A stretch of 64,000 nucleotides of DNA from Candidatus Kapaibacterium sp. (GTDB taxonomy: Bacteria; Bacteroidota; Ignavibacteria; Kapaibacteriales; UBA2268): contig JAMLHE010000017.1 in the NCBI GenBank assembly GCA_023957315.1, positions 1-64,000 on the forward strand. The letters are read 5' to 3'. A program made the position numbers and the translations under genes. Below, piece after piece: positions 28,448 through 36,390 of this stretch. Numbering within the stretch: position 1 is the stretch's first letter; every line of letters starts with the position of its first letter. Below the pieces are notes generated by a model. That model saw only the letters and a list, made by a program, of their open reading frames with translations. It had not been told where the DNA came from and did no database searches.

Positions 28448-29276
28448 TTTCGTTTTCGTTTACTTGGTCATACATAGAATTTACAAATTTTGGTAATATG
28501 ATTTGTTCGATTTTCATTGCTTGCCCTGTTTCGGAATCAATTTCAACATATACGGCACAAAGCTTCAAATCACCGATAGCTTGCTCGTATTTATGAGCAG
28601 TCTGCAATAATAAACGCTTTAGAGCAATATCTTTTCTCATCCCAACTACAGAATCGTAAGGACCGGTCATTCCGACATCAGAAATATAAGCAGTGCCATT
28701 CATTAATATCGAAGCATCGGCTGTAGGAATATGAGTATGTGTGCCGATAACTGCAGAAGCTCTTCCGTCTAAATGCCAACCCATTGCCACCTTTTCTGCA
28801 GTGGCATCGGCATGGAAATCAACAATTATTATCGGCGTTCTTTCGCTTAACATTTTAACTAAATTATCTGCTGCACGGAAAGGACAATCTATAGCCTGCA
28901 TGTAGGTTCGACCTTGTAATTGGACAACAGCAACTTCCAATCCGGGAGCTTTCTCAACTACTTTGAAACCCTTGCCAACGTTGCCCGGAGGATAATTATA
29001 TGGTCTTATTACGCGGTCGTTTTTTGCCATCAAAGGTCGCGATTTCCAATTGTCCCAAATGTGATTGCCGGTGGTAATGACATCCACGCCGAGAGCGAAA
29101 ATCTCTTCGGCTTGGACTTCGTTCAGCCCTTTGCCGTTTTCGATATTTTCGCCATTGACGACAACAAAGTTAGCACCGTAAGATTCAATCAGCCCTTTCA
29201 GTTCTTTTTTAAGAAATTCAAGCCCGACGATACCAACAACATCTCCAACAAATAGTAGTTTTATTTTCTCAGCCAA
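28434..29276 (-). CDS. YmdB-type metallophosphoesterase (TIGR00282)
   Basis: A 280-aa protein of the YmdB/TIGR00282 family. Metal-binding motifs are all in place: GDVVG at residues about 11-15, NGENIENGKG, TTGNHIWDN, VDFHADATAEK and GTHTHIPTAD. Bacillus YmdB hydrolyses 2',3'- or 3',5'-cyclic nucleotides in vitro and affects biofilm and motility decisions; the role in this phylum is unknown. The gene is followed directly by asd with a 14-nt overlap. Confidence 0.92.
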   Translation of the reverse strand: MAEKIKLLFVGDVVGIVGLEFLKKELKGLIESYGANFVVVNGENIENGKGLNEVQAEEIFALGVDVITTGNHIWDNWKSRPLMAKNDRVIRPYNYPPGNVGKGFKVVEKAPGLEVAVVQLQGRTYMQAIDCPFRAADNLVKMLSERTPIIIVDFHADATAEKVAMGWHLDGRASAVIGTHTHIPTADASILMNGTAYISDVGMTGPYDSVVGMRKDIALKRLLLQTAHKYEQAIGDLKLCAVYVEIDSETGQAMKIEQIILPKFVNSMYDQVNENENEKI

Positions 29277-29303
29277 TTTATTTCCAATTTTATACTTAAT
29301 ATA

Positions 29304-30434
29304 TTAATGACGTTTACTTTTCGATTGATTATACAATTCGATGATTTTTTGAGTCAAAGTATTCCATTTTGCTTCTGCTTTGTATTTGGCGATATTCATT
29401 GTCATCGCTTCCAAATTACGGCTGAAATAATCTTTCAAAGCATTTGCAATTCCATCAGCAGATACTTCTTCGGTCATAATTCCGGTTTGGTAGGGTTCAA
29501 TCATTTCGGAAAGACCGCCCACATTTGTAGCGATTAAAGGCAAATCAAAATGATAGGAAATCCCGACGATTCCGCTTTGTGTTGCCGAACGATATGGCAG
29601 AACGCAAACATCTGCCGCGGAAAATAGCAAGCGCACATCATCATCGCTGATGAATCGAATCATTTCAGTCACTCGATTTCCCAAATTATGCCTATTTATA
29701 ATTTCAGCATATTCAGTGTATGATTCGTAAGGTTCGCCGGCAATGATTAAATGATATTCCTCGCTAAGTTTGCTCATAGCTTCAATCAGCAAATCCAAGC
29801 CTTTATACTTGCGAATAAAACCGAAAAAGAGAAGAACTTTTTTATCGTCATGAATTCCCAATTTTAATCTTGCCTCAGATTTGGAGAGCTTTTCACCGAA
29901 ATGGTCATACAAAGGATGCGGAGTAAGCACAAAATCGGCATTTGGACGAAAACTCAACAAATCATTTTTGACAGATTCGCTCATTGTAACAAATGCATCG
30001 AAACCGGAAAGGAAATACTTAATCAGAGCCATATCGCCAATTCGTCTTTCGTGAGGAATTACATTGTCGAGAATAGCAATTTTCGTGGTAGATTTGCCGA
30101 TAAATCTCGCAGTAGTGCCCAAAGACGGCGCCAAGAATGGAATCCAAAATTTTGTCAATAAAATATCGGGAGCGAATTTGTTGATTTTTGAAGCAGCGGT
30201 AAAATAAGACAGCGGATTGACTGTACTCAAAATTCTATCCGCAACTATTGTCGGTTTATCGTCCGAATTTTCTACAAATTGGCTTTTGCCCGGGAAAAGG
30301 AAATCGGGATATTGCGTAGTAAAAGTGTAAGCACGAGTATCGTGATGAATTGCAAATTCGGAAATCAAATTTTGATTGAATTGGGCAATACCACCCCGAA
30401 ACGGGTAAAAAGTAGATAAATATGCGACTTTCAT
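29304..30434 (-). CDS. Glycosyltransferase family 4
   Basis: A 376-aa GT-B fold glycosyltransferase of the GT4 type. The N-terminal acceptor domain starts VAYLSTFYPFRGGIAQFNQN. The nucleotide-sugar domain has KKVLLFFGFIRKYKGLDLLI and the C-terminal donor site GIVGISYHFDLPLIATNVGG, ending before EMIEP. Such enzymes build cell-surface polysaccharide or LPS in the cytoplasm. The acceptor and sugar cannot be told. It sits divergently from a methyltransferase gene with 66 nt between starts. A second, GT2, enzyme lies at 32810. Confidence 0.88.
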   Translation of the reverse strand: MKVAYLSTFYPFRGGIAQFNQNLISEFAIHHDTRAYTFTTQYPDFLFPGKSQFVENSDDKPTIVADRILSTVNPLSYFTAASKINKFAPDILLTKFWIPFLAPSLGTTARFIGKSTTKIAILDNVIPHERRIGDMALIKYFLSGFDAFVTMSESVKNDLLSFRPNADFVLTPHPLYDHFGEKLSKSEARLKLGIHDDKKVLLFFGFIRKYKGLDLLIEAMSKLSEEYHLIIAGEPYESYTEYAEIINRHNLGNRVTEMIRFISDDDVRLLFSAADVCVLPYRSATQSGIVGISYHFDLPLIATNVGGLSEMIEPYQTGIMTEEVSADGIANALKDYFSRNLEAMTMNIAKYKAEAKWNTLTQKIIELYNQSKSKRH

Positions 30435-30500
30435 TTCCTTGGCATGGCAATTATAGTTATTTTAAAACGTAATTTACGAAGTTAAACTTAAATATTGTAA

Positions 30501-31316
30501 ATGATTAATATAAAAGACATAAGAGAAGCCGTCATGAGCAGTAATTTATCGGACAATGATAAATATTACTGGGGTTATATGTATGATTTGGGCAAAAGTA
30601 CAATTGTACCGCTTTTAATCGAGCAAGGGATTTTCAAAGCCGGTGATAAAGTTGCCGAAATTGGTTCTGCAGAAGGTGGCGTGCTCCATGCTTTAGCAGA
30701 AGCCGGTGCATCAGAAGCAATCGGGACGGATATTGCATTGGAAAGAATCCAAACAGGCGAACTAATTACGAGAATTGCGGGACTTGACGTGACATATTCT
30801 TCTCACGATATAATCGGTGAAGAGCCCCACACAGAATGGCAAAATCGCTACGATTTGGTAATACTCCGCGATGTAATCGAGCATCTTGATTCGGCATATA
30901 CGGCTTTGGCAAATATACGAAAAATTATGAAACCCGGCGGATTCCTGTATGTGACTTTTCCTTCTTATTATTCCCCTTTTGGCGGTCACCAACACACCTT
31001 AGCAGGTAACGCTTTGACAAAATTGCCGTACATTCATTATTTTTCTAAAGGTTTTTTTGAATTTATGATTCAATCCGGCAGACCACAAGACATCGAGGAA
31101 GTTATGCGTTTGCGGGATATTAGACTGACTCCCGACAAATTCAAAAAAGCTGCCCGACAAGCAAATTTGAATATTTTTCGTGAGGATTATTATATTTTAC
31201 GTCCCGTATTTAAGGCAAAATTTGGTTTACCTGCATTGAAAATGCCAGCTTTTTTGGGTATTCCGCCTTTTAATTCAGTTTTTTGTACAGAATCATCATT
31301 TATTTTGCAAAAATAA
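30501..31316 (+). CDS. Class I SAM-dependent methyltransferase
   Basis: A 271-aa protein with a Rossmann methyltransferase fold. Motif I is VAEIGSAEGGVLHALAEAGA (about residues 50-70), the acidic residue at the end of strand 2 is in IGTDIAL, and motif IV is LVILRDVIEHLDS. KPGGFLYVTFPSYYSPFGGH follows. The C-terminal half has a hydrophobic stretch and no known domain. Proteins of this shape often act on surface glycans or lipids, which fits the nearby glycosyltransferases, but the substrate is unknown. A later in-frame ATG (30534) is possible. Confidence 0.82.
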   Translation: MINIKDIREAVMSSNLSDNDKYYWGYMYDLGKSTIVPLLIEQGIFKAGDKVAEIGSAEGGVLHALAEAGASEAIGTDIALERIQTGELITRIAGLDVTYSSHDIIGEEPHTEWQNRYDLVILRDVIEHLDSAYTALANIRKIMKPGGFLYVTFPSYYSPFGGHQHTLAGNALTKLPYIHYFSKGFFEFMIQSGRPQDIEEVMRLRDIRLTPDKFKKAARQANLNIFREDYYILRPVFKAKFGLPALKMPAFLGIPPFNSVFCTESSFILQK

Positions 31317-31347
31317 TTTGTGGTATAATTTTTTTTGATTATATTTA
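31317..31347 (+). promoter_or_regulatory. Predicted Bacteroidota-type promoter for the 79-aa gene
   Basis: TTTG (31317-31320) directly after the upstream stop, 19 nt, then TATATTTA (31340-31347), one base off the consensus, about 20 nt before the start codon. Confidence 0.5.
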
Positions 31348-31367
31348 GGAAAATTTTGAGGTGATTT

Positions 31368-31607
31368 ATGACAATTGAACCAAATAATGCAAATATTGAA
31401 CGTAGTGCGGCTACAGTTCAGGAATATCAACCTATGGCAGTGCAGAATGAATTGCAAAGGGAAGTGCTACGTGAAGCTGTCGGCATAGGCGATTTGAGCA
31501 TTCAGAAGCAGTTAATGCAGTTGTTGATGTCAGCCCAACCCATTATACAAGTTCAACAAATAGCACAAAATCAAATTGCAAAAGGTTTTTTGGACATCAA
31601 AGTTTAA
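31368..31607 (+). CDS. Unrecognised 79-aa soluble protein
   Basis: A small protein rich in Gln, Asn and Leu with no Cys, no signal peptide and no membrane helix. It is predicted helical from about residue 20 on (NELQREVLREAVGIGDLSIQ, then QLMQLLMSAQPII). It has a good GAGGTGATTT ribosome site and its own promoter-like element, so it is probably a real, separately expressed gene. The Gln-rich helical pattern faintly recalls small motility-associated proteins such as YjfB, but I would not assign it. It lies between a methyltransferase and a dihydroorotate dehydrogenase. Confidence 0.6.
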   Translation: MTIEPNNANIERSAATVQEYQPMAVQNELQREVLREAVGIGDLSIQKQLMQLLMSAQPIIQVQQIAQNQIAKGFLDIKV

Positions 31608-31685
31608 TAATTTGCTTTTTTACCGCGAAAGTATCATTTATAAGAAACTATACTTATATTTGAATCTTAATTATTGCGGAAAGAC

Positions 31686-32807
31686 ATGACATTTTTAGAA
31701 ACAATAGCAAAATTTGACAGAGTCGTGAGACTTCTGTCTTTTTATTTTTCACCACGCCTCGCCATCGAATTATACTCACGCGGCAGAAGAGAATTTGTCA
31801 ATGCTTTGAGCAAAGAACAATTATCCACACCTCGATATATCAACTCCGGAAACAGCGTAACCATTTGGGGAGTCGAATTTGGTAACAGGTTGATGAATGC
31901 TGCCGGAATGTTCAAAAATGGCATTGGGTATGATATTAGTTACATGCAAGGTGCCGGAGCATTTTTAGCAGGAACCACAACAGCAACTCCTCGAGCTGGA
32001 AATCGTAAAAATGGAATTTTACATCCTTTTATGCCGTATCCTCGTTCAGAGGCAGCTATGAATTGGATGGGTTTGCCGAATGACAGTCACGAAACTGTTG
32101 CCGAGCGGATAAGCCGAATTCACAAGAAAGACGGCTGCCCTATCGGCGTTAGTCTCAGCGAATCTCCCGGAGTAGATTTTGATATTGCAATGGCGGGGAT
32201 TGTAAACGGATTTATGCTTTACGAAAAAGCAGGCGTTACATTCGCAGAACTCAACGAAAGTTGCCCGAATACCGAGGAACACAACGGAAGCACAAATTTG
32301 CTTGATAAAGCTCTCATTTCTCGGCTCGAATACATTAGTGATAAGTATATAAAGAATTCAAGCAAAAGCATTCCCATTGTAGTCAAATTTTCGACAGATA
32401 CAGAATTAGCGCAAATCCCGACACTTGTAAATTTACTGATTGATATGGGATTTGGTGGTGTGAATTTTGGAAATACGTCTGTCAATTACATGGATAAACT
32501 CATTCAAATCGACCATAAAGAAGAAGACAATTTCAGGTATTTCATGACTCATTTTGGAGGCGGAATTTCCGGGAAACCATTGAGAGAAGATTCACTAAAA
32601 TTAGCTTCTGAAGCAGTCAAAATCAGAAATAGTCGCGATATGCATAAAGAATTCATCGTTATCCGTACAGGCGGAATCGAAACTATCGATGATTACAATG
32701 CTTCGGTGGAAGCAGGAGTTGATTTGATGCAATGGTTTACGGGATATTTCGAGCTATTCTCCAAATACGGACATGACCTTTACAAACATTTATTCACCCA
32801 AAAATGA
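31686..32807 (+). CDS. pyrD: Dihydroorotate dehydrogenase-like protein
   Basis: About 373 aa with the FMN-binding TIM-barrel of dihydroorotate dehydrogenases, which oxidise dihydroorotate to orotate in pyrimidine synthesis. Seen: NAAGMFKNGIGYDISYMQGA, TATPRAGNRKNGI, NWMGLPND, ELNESCPNT, GGGISGKPLRE and RTGGIETIDDYNASVEAG near the phosphate site. Overall it resembles class 2 (quinone-linked) enzymes, including an N-terminal helical part. But the catalytic loop reads NESCPNT, with Cys as in class 1, where class 2 normally has Ser. ATG 31686 was preferred over the TTG at 31674. A class or substrate change is possible. Confidence 0.8.
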   Translation: MTFLETIAKFDRVVRLLSFYFSPRLAIELYSRGRREFVNALSKEQLSTPRYINSGNSVTIWGVEFGNRLMNAAGMFKNGIGYDISYMQGAGAFLAGTTTATPRAGNRKNGILHPFMPYPRSEAAMNWMGLPNDSHETVAERISRIHKKDGCPIGVSLSESPGVDFDIAMAGIVNGFMLYEKAGVTFAELNESCPNTEEHNGSTNLLDKALISRLEYISDKYIKNSSKSIPIVVKFSTDTELAQIPTLVNLLIDMGFGGVNFGNTSVNYMDKLIQIDHKEEDNFRYFMTHFGGGISGKPLREDSLKLASEAVKIRNSRDMHKEFIVIRTGGIETIDDYNASVEAGVDLMQWFTGYFELFSKYGHDLYKHLFTQK

Positions 32808-32809
32808 AT

Positions 32810-33565
32810 CTAAGTACGACTATTTTTTTTGTAAATTTCTGATTCTACAAGCCCAAGTTTGTTGAACAAATGCAAGAATGACACGCCCAACACACCAAGT
32901 CCGTATTTCATACTGCGAGAAAAATTAATCGAAGATGCTTCCTCGAAATACAAAGTCGGGCAAGTAATTTCGGCAATATCATACCCTTGGTAAAAAATTT
33001 GCGATAGCATTTGGTTATCGAAAATGAAATCGTCAGAATTTGCCATGTAGTTGATTGATTTCAAGACATCTGCCGAAAAGGCTCTATATCCTGAATGGTA
33101 TTCCGATAATTTCTGACTGATGAGTATATTTTGGGCTAAAGTCAGAAATCTGTTTGAAATATATTTATATTTCGGCATTCCACCTTTGATAGCACCTTTT
33201 CCAAGTATCCGAGAACCCAAGACAACGGGATAAACGCCATTTGCTATCAAATATGCCATAGATTGGATTAGTTTCGGAGTATATTGGTAATCAGGATGTA
33301 ACATTATTACAATATCGGCGCCTATCTCAAGTGCTTTATTATAGCATGTTTTCTGATTTCCGCCGTAACCCTTATTCTCCTCGTGCCTTATCACATACTT
33401 TATGCCAAGTTTGTTCGCTAACTCGTAGGTTTTATCGGGGCTATGGTCGTCAACGAGTATAATTTCGTCCACAATATCGAAAGGAATTTCCGCGTGTGTG
33501 CGTTCGAGAGTCAACTCTGCATTGTATGCAGGAAGCACAACCGCTATTTTTTTTCCGTTTATCAT
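32810..33565 (-). CDS. Glycosyltransferase family 2 (DPM1-like)
   Basis: A 251-aa GT-A fold enzyme. It begins KKIAVVLPAYNAELTLERTH; the DXD-type metal site is in EIILVDDHSPD and later IVIMLHPDYQY. The pattern GSRILGKGAIKGGMPKYKYI matches the dolichyl-phosphate mannose synthase-like subgroup, which makes polyprenyl-phosphate sugars or extends surface glycans. No membrane helices are evident except a weak one at the C-terminus. It ends two bases from the convergent pyrD gene. A promoter match lies at 33586-33618. Confidence 0.88.
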   Translation of the reverse strand: MINGKKIAVVLPAYNAELTLERTHAEIPFDIVDEIILVDDHSPDKTYELANKLGIKYVIRHEENKGYGGNQKTCYNKALEIGADIVIMLHPDYQYTPKLIQSMAYLIANGVYPVVLGSRILGKGAIKGGMPKYKYISNRFLTLAQNILISQKLSEYHSGYRAFSADVLKSINYMANSDDFIFDNQMLSQIFYQGYDIAEITCPTLYFEEASSINFSRSMKYGLGVLGVSFLHLFNKLGLVESEIYKKNSRT

Positions 33566-33585
33566 GTTATATAATTATGTAAATT

Positions 33586-33618
33586 CAAAAATAAAATACT
33601 TTCAAATTGCGATTCAAA
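33586..33618 (-). promoter_or_regulatory. Predicted Bacteroidota-type promoter for the GT2 gene
   Basis: On the minus strand TTTG (33615-33618), 21 nt, then TATTTTTG (33586-33593), ending about 20 nt before the start codon. Confidence 0.45.
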
Positions 33619-33624
33619 TGCCAA

Positions 33625-34026
33625 TCAAAGTAAATTTGAAACAAAAACTTCCGGTTCGACGATTGAAGTTTCAATTTTGTAATCGGCGCCCAATAGTAAC
33701 TTGTCATATGTAAGCAAATACTCAGCTTTGGTAGAAACTGCTAATTGTATAAACTTGCTATCGGAAATATCTCCCGAAAAATGGAAATCACTTTCCGGGA
33801 CTTCCAAAATTGCATTGCTTTTTATCAAATCTCGCCAAAAAAGCTTCTGTTCGTCTGAAAATGAAAATTTATCACGGTTGATAATCAGTTTGTACTCATT
33901 GTAAATTGATTTTGAAATATGCCAAGTAGCTGAATGCTCCTTGCATACAAAATCGATGATTTTGAGAGCAAGCGGATTGCCAATCATAGCGGCAATGAGA
34001 ACCGAAGTATCAATAACGAGTTTCAA
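33625..34026 (-). CDS. PIN-domain protein (COG1569-like ribonuclease)
   Basis: A 133-aa single PIN domain of the type often called a toxin component. The four acidic positions expected for metal-dependent RNase activity can be seen: Asp in VIDTSVLIAAMIGN (residue 6), Glu in YNEYKL, Asp in GDISDSKFIQLA and Asp in LLTYDKLLL. Its ATG directly follows the stop of the enoyl-CoA hydratase gene, with no base between, so they are probably translated from one message. No antitoxin-like gene is adjacent on either side, which is unusual for a toxin and allows a housekeeping RNase role. Confidence 0.8.
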   Translation of the reverse strand: MKLVIDTSVLIAAMIGNPLALKIIDFVCKEHSATWHISKSIYNEYKLIINRDKFSFSDEQKLFWRDLIKSNAILEVPESDFHFSGDISDSKFIQLAVSTKAEYLLTYDKLLLGADYKIETSIVEPEVFVSNLL

Positions 34027-34788
34027 TTATCTTTTGCCCGATTTGAATTTATTGATGAAATCTTTAGTAAAATCCGACAAAACGAGTCTGCCACTTATTT
34101 CGGCTCTTTCGAAAAGTAATGTATCCCAATTTTCAGTTCCTTGGCGGAAGATGCCTTTTAATTCTTTTGTGGCATTAGGGCTCATGTGGGAAAGTCTCCC
34201 TGCGAGCTCGGTCACAGCATTATTCAAATCTTCGATAGAATAATAAACATTAGCATAAAGCCCCTTGCTCAAAGCCCAAGTTTCGTTGTACCATTGCGTA
34301 TCAATTGATATTTGCGAAAATGCAGTAGTACCGATTTTGCGTTCGACAGCAGGTCCCACCACAAAAGGTCCAATTCCCAAGTCGAATTCGGAAAGTTTAA
34401 TCGCTGCTCCTTGCATTGCCAAAGCATAGTCTGATGCAGCTACAAGCCCGACACCACCGCCAACAGCCTTGGCTTGAACACGTGTGATAACAAATTTGTC
34501 GGAATTACGCATAGCATTGATTACCTTAGCAAATCCGCTGAAAAATTCCTTGCCTTGTTCAAAATTTTCAATTGCAATTAATTCGTCAAAAGATGCACCG
34601 GCACAAAAGGCTTTATCGCCTTCGCTACGCAAAACTATAACATTGATGTTCGTATCTTGAGATGCCTGAGTAATCGTTTGAGCTAATTTATTTAACAATT
34701 CGCCCGGGAGTGAATTGCTCTTAGGATGAAAAAAAGTAATCAAGCCCACTTTGTCATGTATTTCTAAATGCACAAAAGCTTCATTCAT
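34027..34788 (-). CDS. Enoyl-CoA hydratase/isomerase family protein
   Basis: A 253-aa crotonase-fold protein. The oxyanion-hole segments are KAFCAGASFDEL (about residue 60) and AVGGGVGLVAASDYAL (about 110). A Glu at LSEFDLGIGPFVVGP is placed like the catalytic acid of hydratases. The C-terminal helices (MSPNATKELKGIFRQGTENW) follow the family pattern. It could hydrate enoyl-CoA in fatty or aromatic acid breakdown, or act as an isomerase; no other beta-oxidation gene is nearby, so the pathway is open. Followed immediately by the PIN-domain gene. Confidence 0.88.
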   Translation of the reverse strand: MNEAFVHLEIHDKVGLITFFHPKSNSLPGELLNKLAQTITQASQDTNINVIVLRSEGDKAFCAGASFDELIAIENFEQGKEFFSGFAKVINAMRNSDKFVITRVQAKAVGGGVGLVAASDYALAMQGAAIKLSEFDLGIGPFVVGPAVERKIGTTAFSQISIDTQWYNETWALSKGLYANVYYSIEDLNNAVTELAGRLSHMSPNATKELKGIFRQGTENWDTLLFERAEISGRLVLSDFTKDFINKFKSGKR

Positions 34789-34844
34789 AATAATTTGATG
34801 ATTATATAAAAAAATATGAGAGTTGAAACGATATTTAGGTATGA

Positions 34845-35414
34845 TTATTTGATTACTCGACCAACGCCTGCAAAACGGCGAGTGTAATATTCGTCAGAAA
34901 CGGCTTGTTTGATAACGCCGCGACTCGATGATGCGTGAATCATTTCGCCGTTGCCGATGTAGATGCCGACATGATTTACGATAGCACCATTACTGAAGAA
35001 AATCAAATCTCCTTGCTGAAGATTGTCTGTTTTCACTCTTTCGGAATTTTCATATTGTGTGCGGCTTGTGCGAGGAACACTGATGCCGAGAGCCCCGTAA
35101 ACTTGAGCTACAAGCCCCGAGCAATCAATGCCGGAACGGTCGTCGCCACCATATCTGTAAGGAGTACCAAGCCAACTAACGGCTTCGCTGACAATTAAAT
35201 CACCCATATCATTTTCATCATTCCCCTTAGGGAAATTGAGTTGACCAAAAGACGCTTGTGAGCCGGATTTTGAAACTGTGTTAGATGTATTTTTTTTGGC
35301 GGACGGAGTAGCTTGCTTATTGGATGCGAATCGAACATGCGAACTACATGAACTTAGAAGCACTAAGAGCACTAAGCAAAAGGAAAATGATTTGTATGTA
35401 ACATTTCTTTTCAT
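34845..35414 (-). CDS. NlpC/P60 family cell-wall hydrolase lipoprotein
   Basis: A 189-aa lipoprotein. It has a lipobox (VLLVLLSSCSS, Cys near residue 23), a Ser/Lys linker, and a C40 peptidase domain over the last 115 residues. The catalytic triad is visible: Cys in SGIDCSGLVAQVYG, His in GAIVNHVGIYIGNG, and the third polar residue His in EMIHASSSRG. WLGTPYRYGGDDRSG precedes it. These enzymes cut gamma-D-glutamyl bonds in peptidoglycan peptides. Its start overlaps the stop of an upstream 49-aa membrane protein gene by four bases. Confidence 0.93.
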   Translation of the reverse strand: MKRNVTYKSFSFCLVLLVLLSSCSSHVRFASNKQATPSAKKNTSNTVSKSGSQASFGQLNFPKGNDENDMGDLIVSEAVSWLGTPYRYGGDDRSGIDCSGLVAQVYGALGISVPRTSRTQYENSERVKTDNLQQGDLIFFSNGAIVNHVGIYIGNGEMIHASSSRGVIKQAVSDEYYTRRFAGVGRVIK

Positions 35415-35560
35415 TTTCTCGCATTTGTGTCATTGCCGCTTTTTAGTTTAACTGTTTTTAGTTTGCCGGAACCAAACATTTTGATTGAATCCGTCATCAA
35501 GAAAAACAATCCTAAAGCTGCCAATAGGACTAAAGCCATTTTCAGATACAACTGTTCCAT
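35411..35560 (-). CDS. Small single-pass membrane protein (49 aa)
   Basis: A 49-residue protein starting MEQLYLKMALVLLAALGLFF, with one membrane helix (about residues 7-25) and a basic, hydrophilic C-terminus (KLKTVKLKSGNDTNARK). The start at 35560 is supported by a GGGGG run five bases upstream. The stop overlaps the start of the NlpC/P60 lipoprotein gene (ATGA), so the two are translationally coupled. It may be a partner or membrane anchor for the hydrolase. No family recognised. Confidence 0.6.
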   Translation of the reverse strand: MEQLYLKMALVLLAALGLFFLMTDSIKMFGSGKLKTVKLKSGNDTNARK

Positions 35561-35719
35561 TGAACCCCCAAGATATAATATCATAAAAAGCAATTTTTAT
35601 GCCAATAACCAGATTTTTAAACAATACGAATATGTCAAAGTAAAAGTTACAAAAAGTACAAGAAAATTGACCGAATAACGTTTCAATCATAACATATTAA
35701 CTCAATTTTGAGGTTTTGA

Positions 35720-36139
35720 ATGACGTTTAGAGAAATATTTGAAAGCTACGAAACAATCGCTGTTTATGGAATGTCCAAAAATACAGTTAAGGCTGCCCAT
35801 ACAGTACCTGTTTTTATGTACAATCAAGGTTACAATGTGATTCCGATAAACCCGACAGTTGACAAAATTCTCAAACTTAAAGCATACCCAAGTTTGGATG
35901 AAGTGCCGGACGAAATCGAGATACTTAATGTTTTCAGACCTTCCGAGCAAGCTTTCGAAGTGGTCAAAGAAGCTGTCGAGCGACATAAGAAGAAGGGCGA
36001 CATCAAATTGATTTGGCTTCAACAAGGAATTGAATCTGAAGAAGGCAAAAAATTAGCTTTGGATAACGGAATCGAATTCATCCAAAACAGATGTATGTAT
36101 GTAGAATTTATAAATAGCGGATTAGGGAAAAAAAAATAA
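35720..36139 (+). CDS. CoA-binding domain protein (YccU-like)
   Basis: A 139-aa single-domain protein with the CoA-binding Rossmann fold of the YccU family. It opens ETIAVYGMSKNTVKAAHTVP, continues YNVIPINPTVDKIL and EILNVFRPSEQAFEVVKEAV, and ends with LIWLQQGIESEEGKK and NRCMYVEF. The Cys in NRCMYVEF is the conserved one near the ligand site. YccU proteins bind CoA, but no reaction is established. Typical length; starts after a TTTTGAGG ribosome site. Confidence 0.9.
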   Translation: MTFREIFESYETIAVYGMSKNTVKAAHTVPVFMYNQGYNVIPINPTVDKILKLKAYPSLDEVPDEIEILNVFRPSEQAFEVVKEAVERHKKKGDIKLIWLQQGIESEEGKKLALDNGIEFIQNRCMYVEFINSGLGKKK

Positions 36140-36390
36140 TGTAAATTTTTGTAACTTTATACCGATTAAAAAGTCTTATCATAACGAAATATCTGCTGCT
36201 GAAAATGGCATGATTTGTGAATATATTTTTGTGAAGTTTACTATATATGAAATTATCTGAGGTGATATAAGTAATTCGCTACAATTTGTATATTTTGTGA
36301 TGATAAAATCAATGGTTAAACGGCATATTCCATTTTTGATTGGGATAAGCCGAATTGCAAATAGTACACAAATTTATAAACTAAAGAGAT
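36140..36390. other. Intergenic region upstream of sprA
   Basis: About 250 AT-rich bases between the CoA-binding protein and sprA. It holds no open frame, RNA gene or clear hairpin. TATATTTTG at 36289-36297 resembles a -7 box but has no good partner, so the sprA promoter is not assigned. Confidence 0.4.

Noticed and set aside
33625..34026. Toxin-antitoxin module
   Set aside because: Only the PIN-domain gene is present; no partner gene in either direction, so a module is not claimed.
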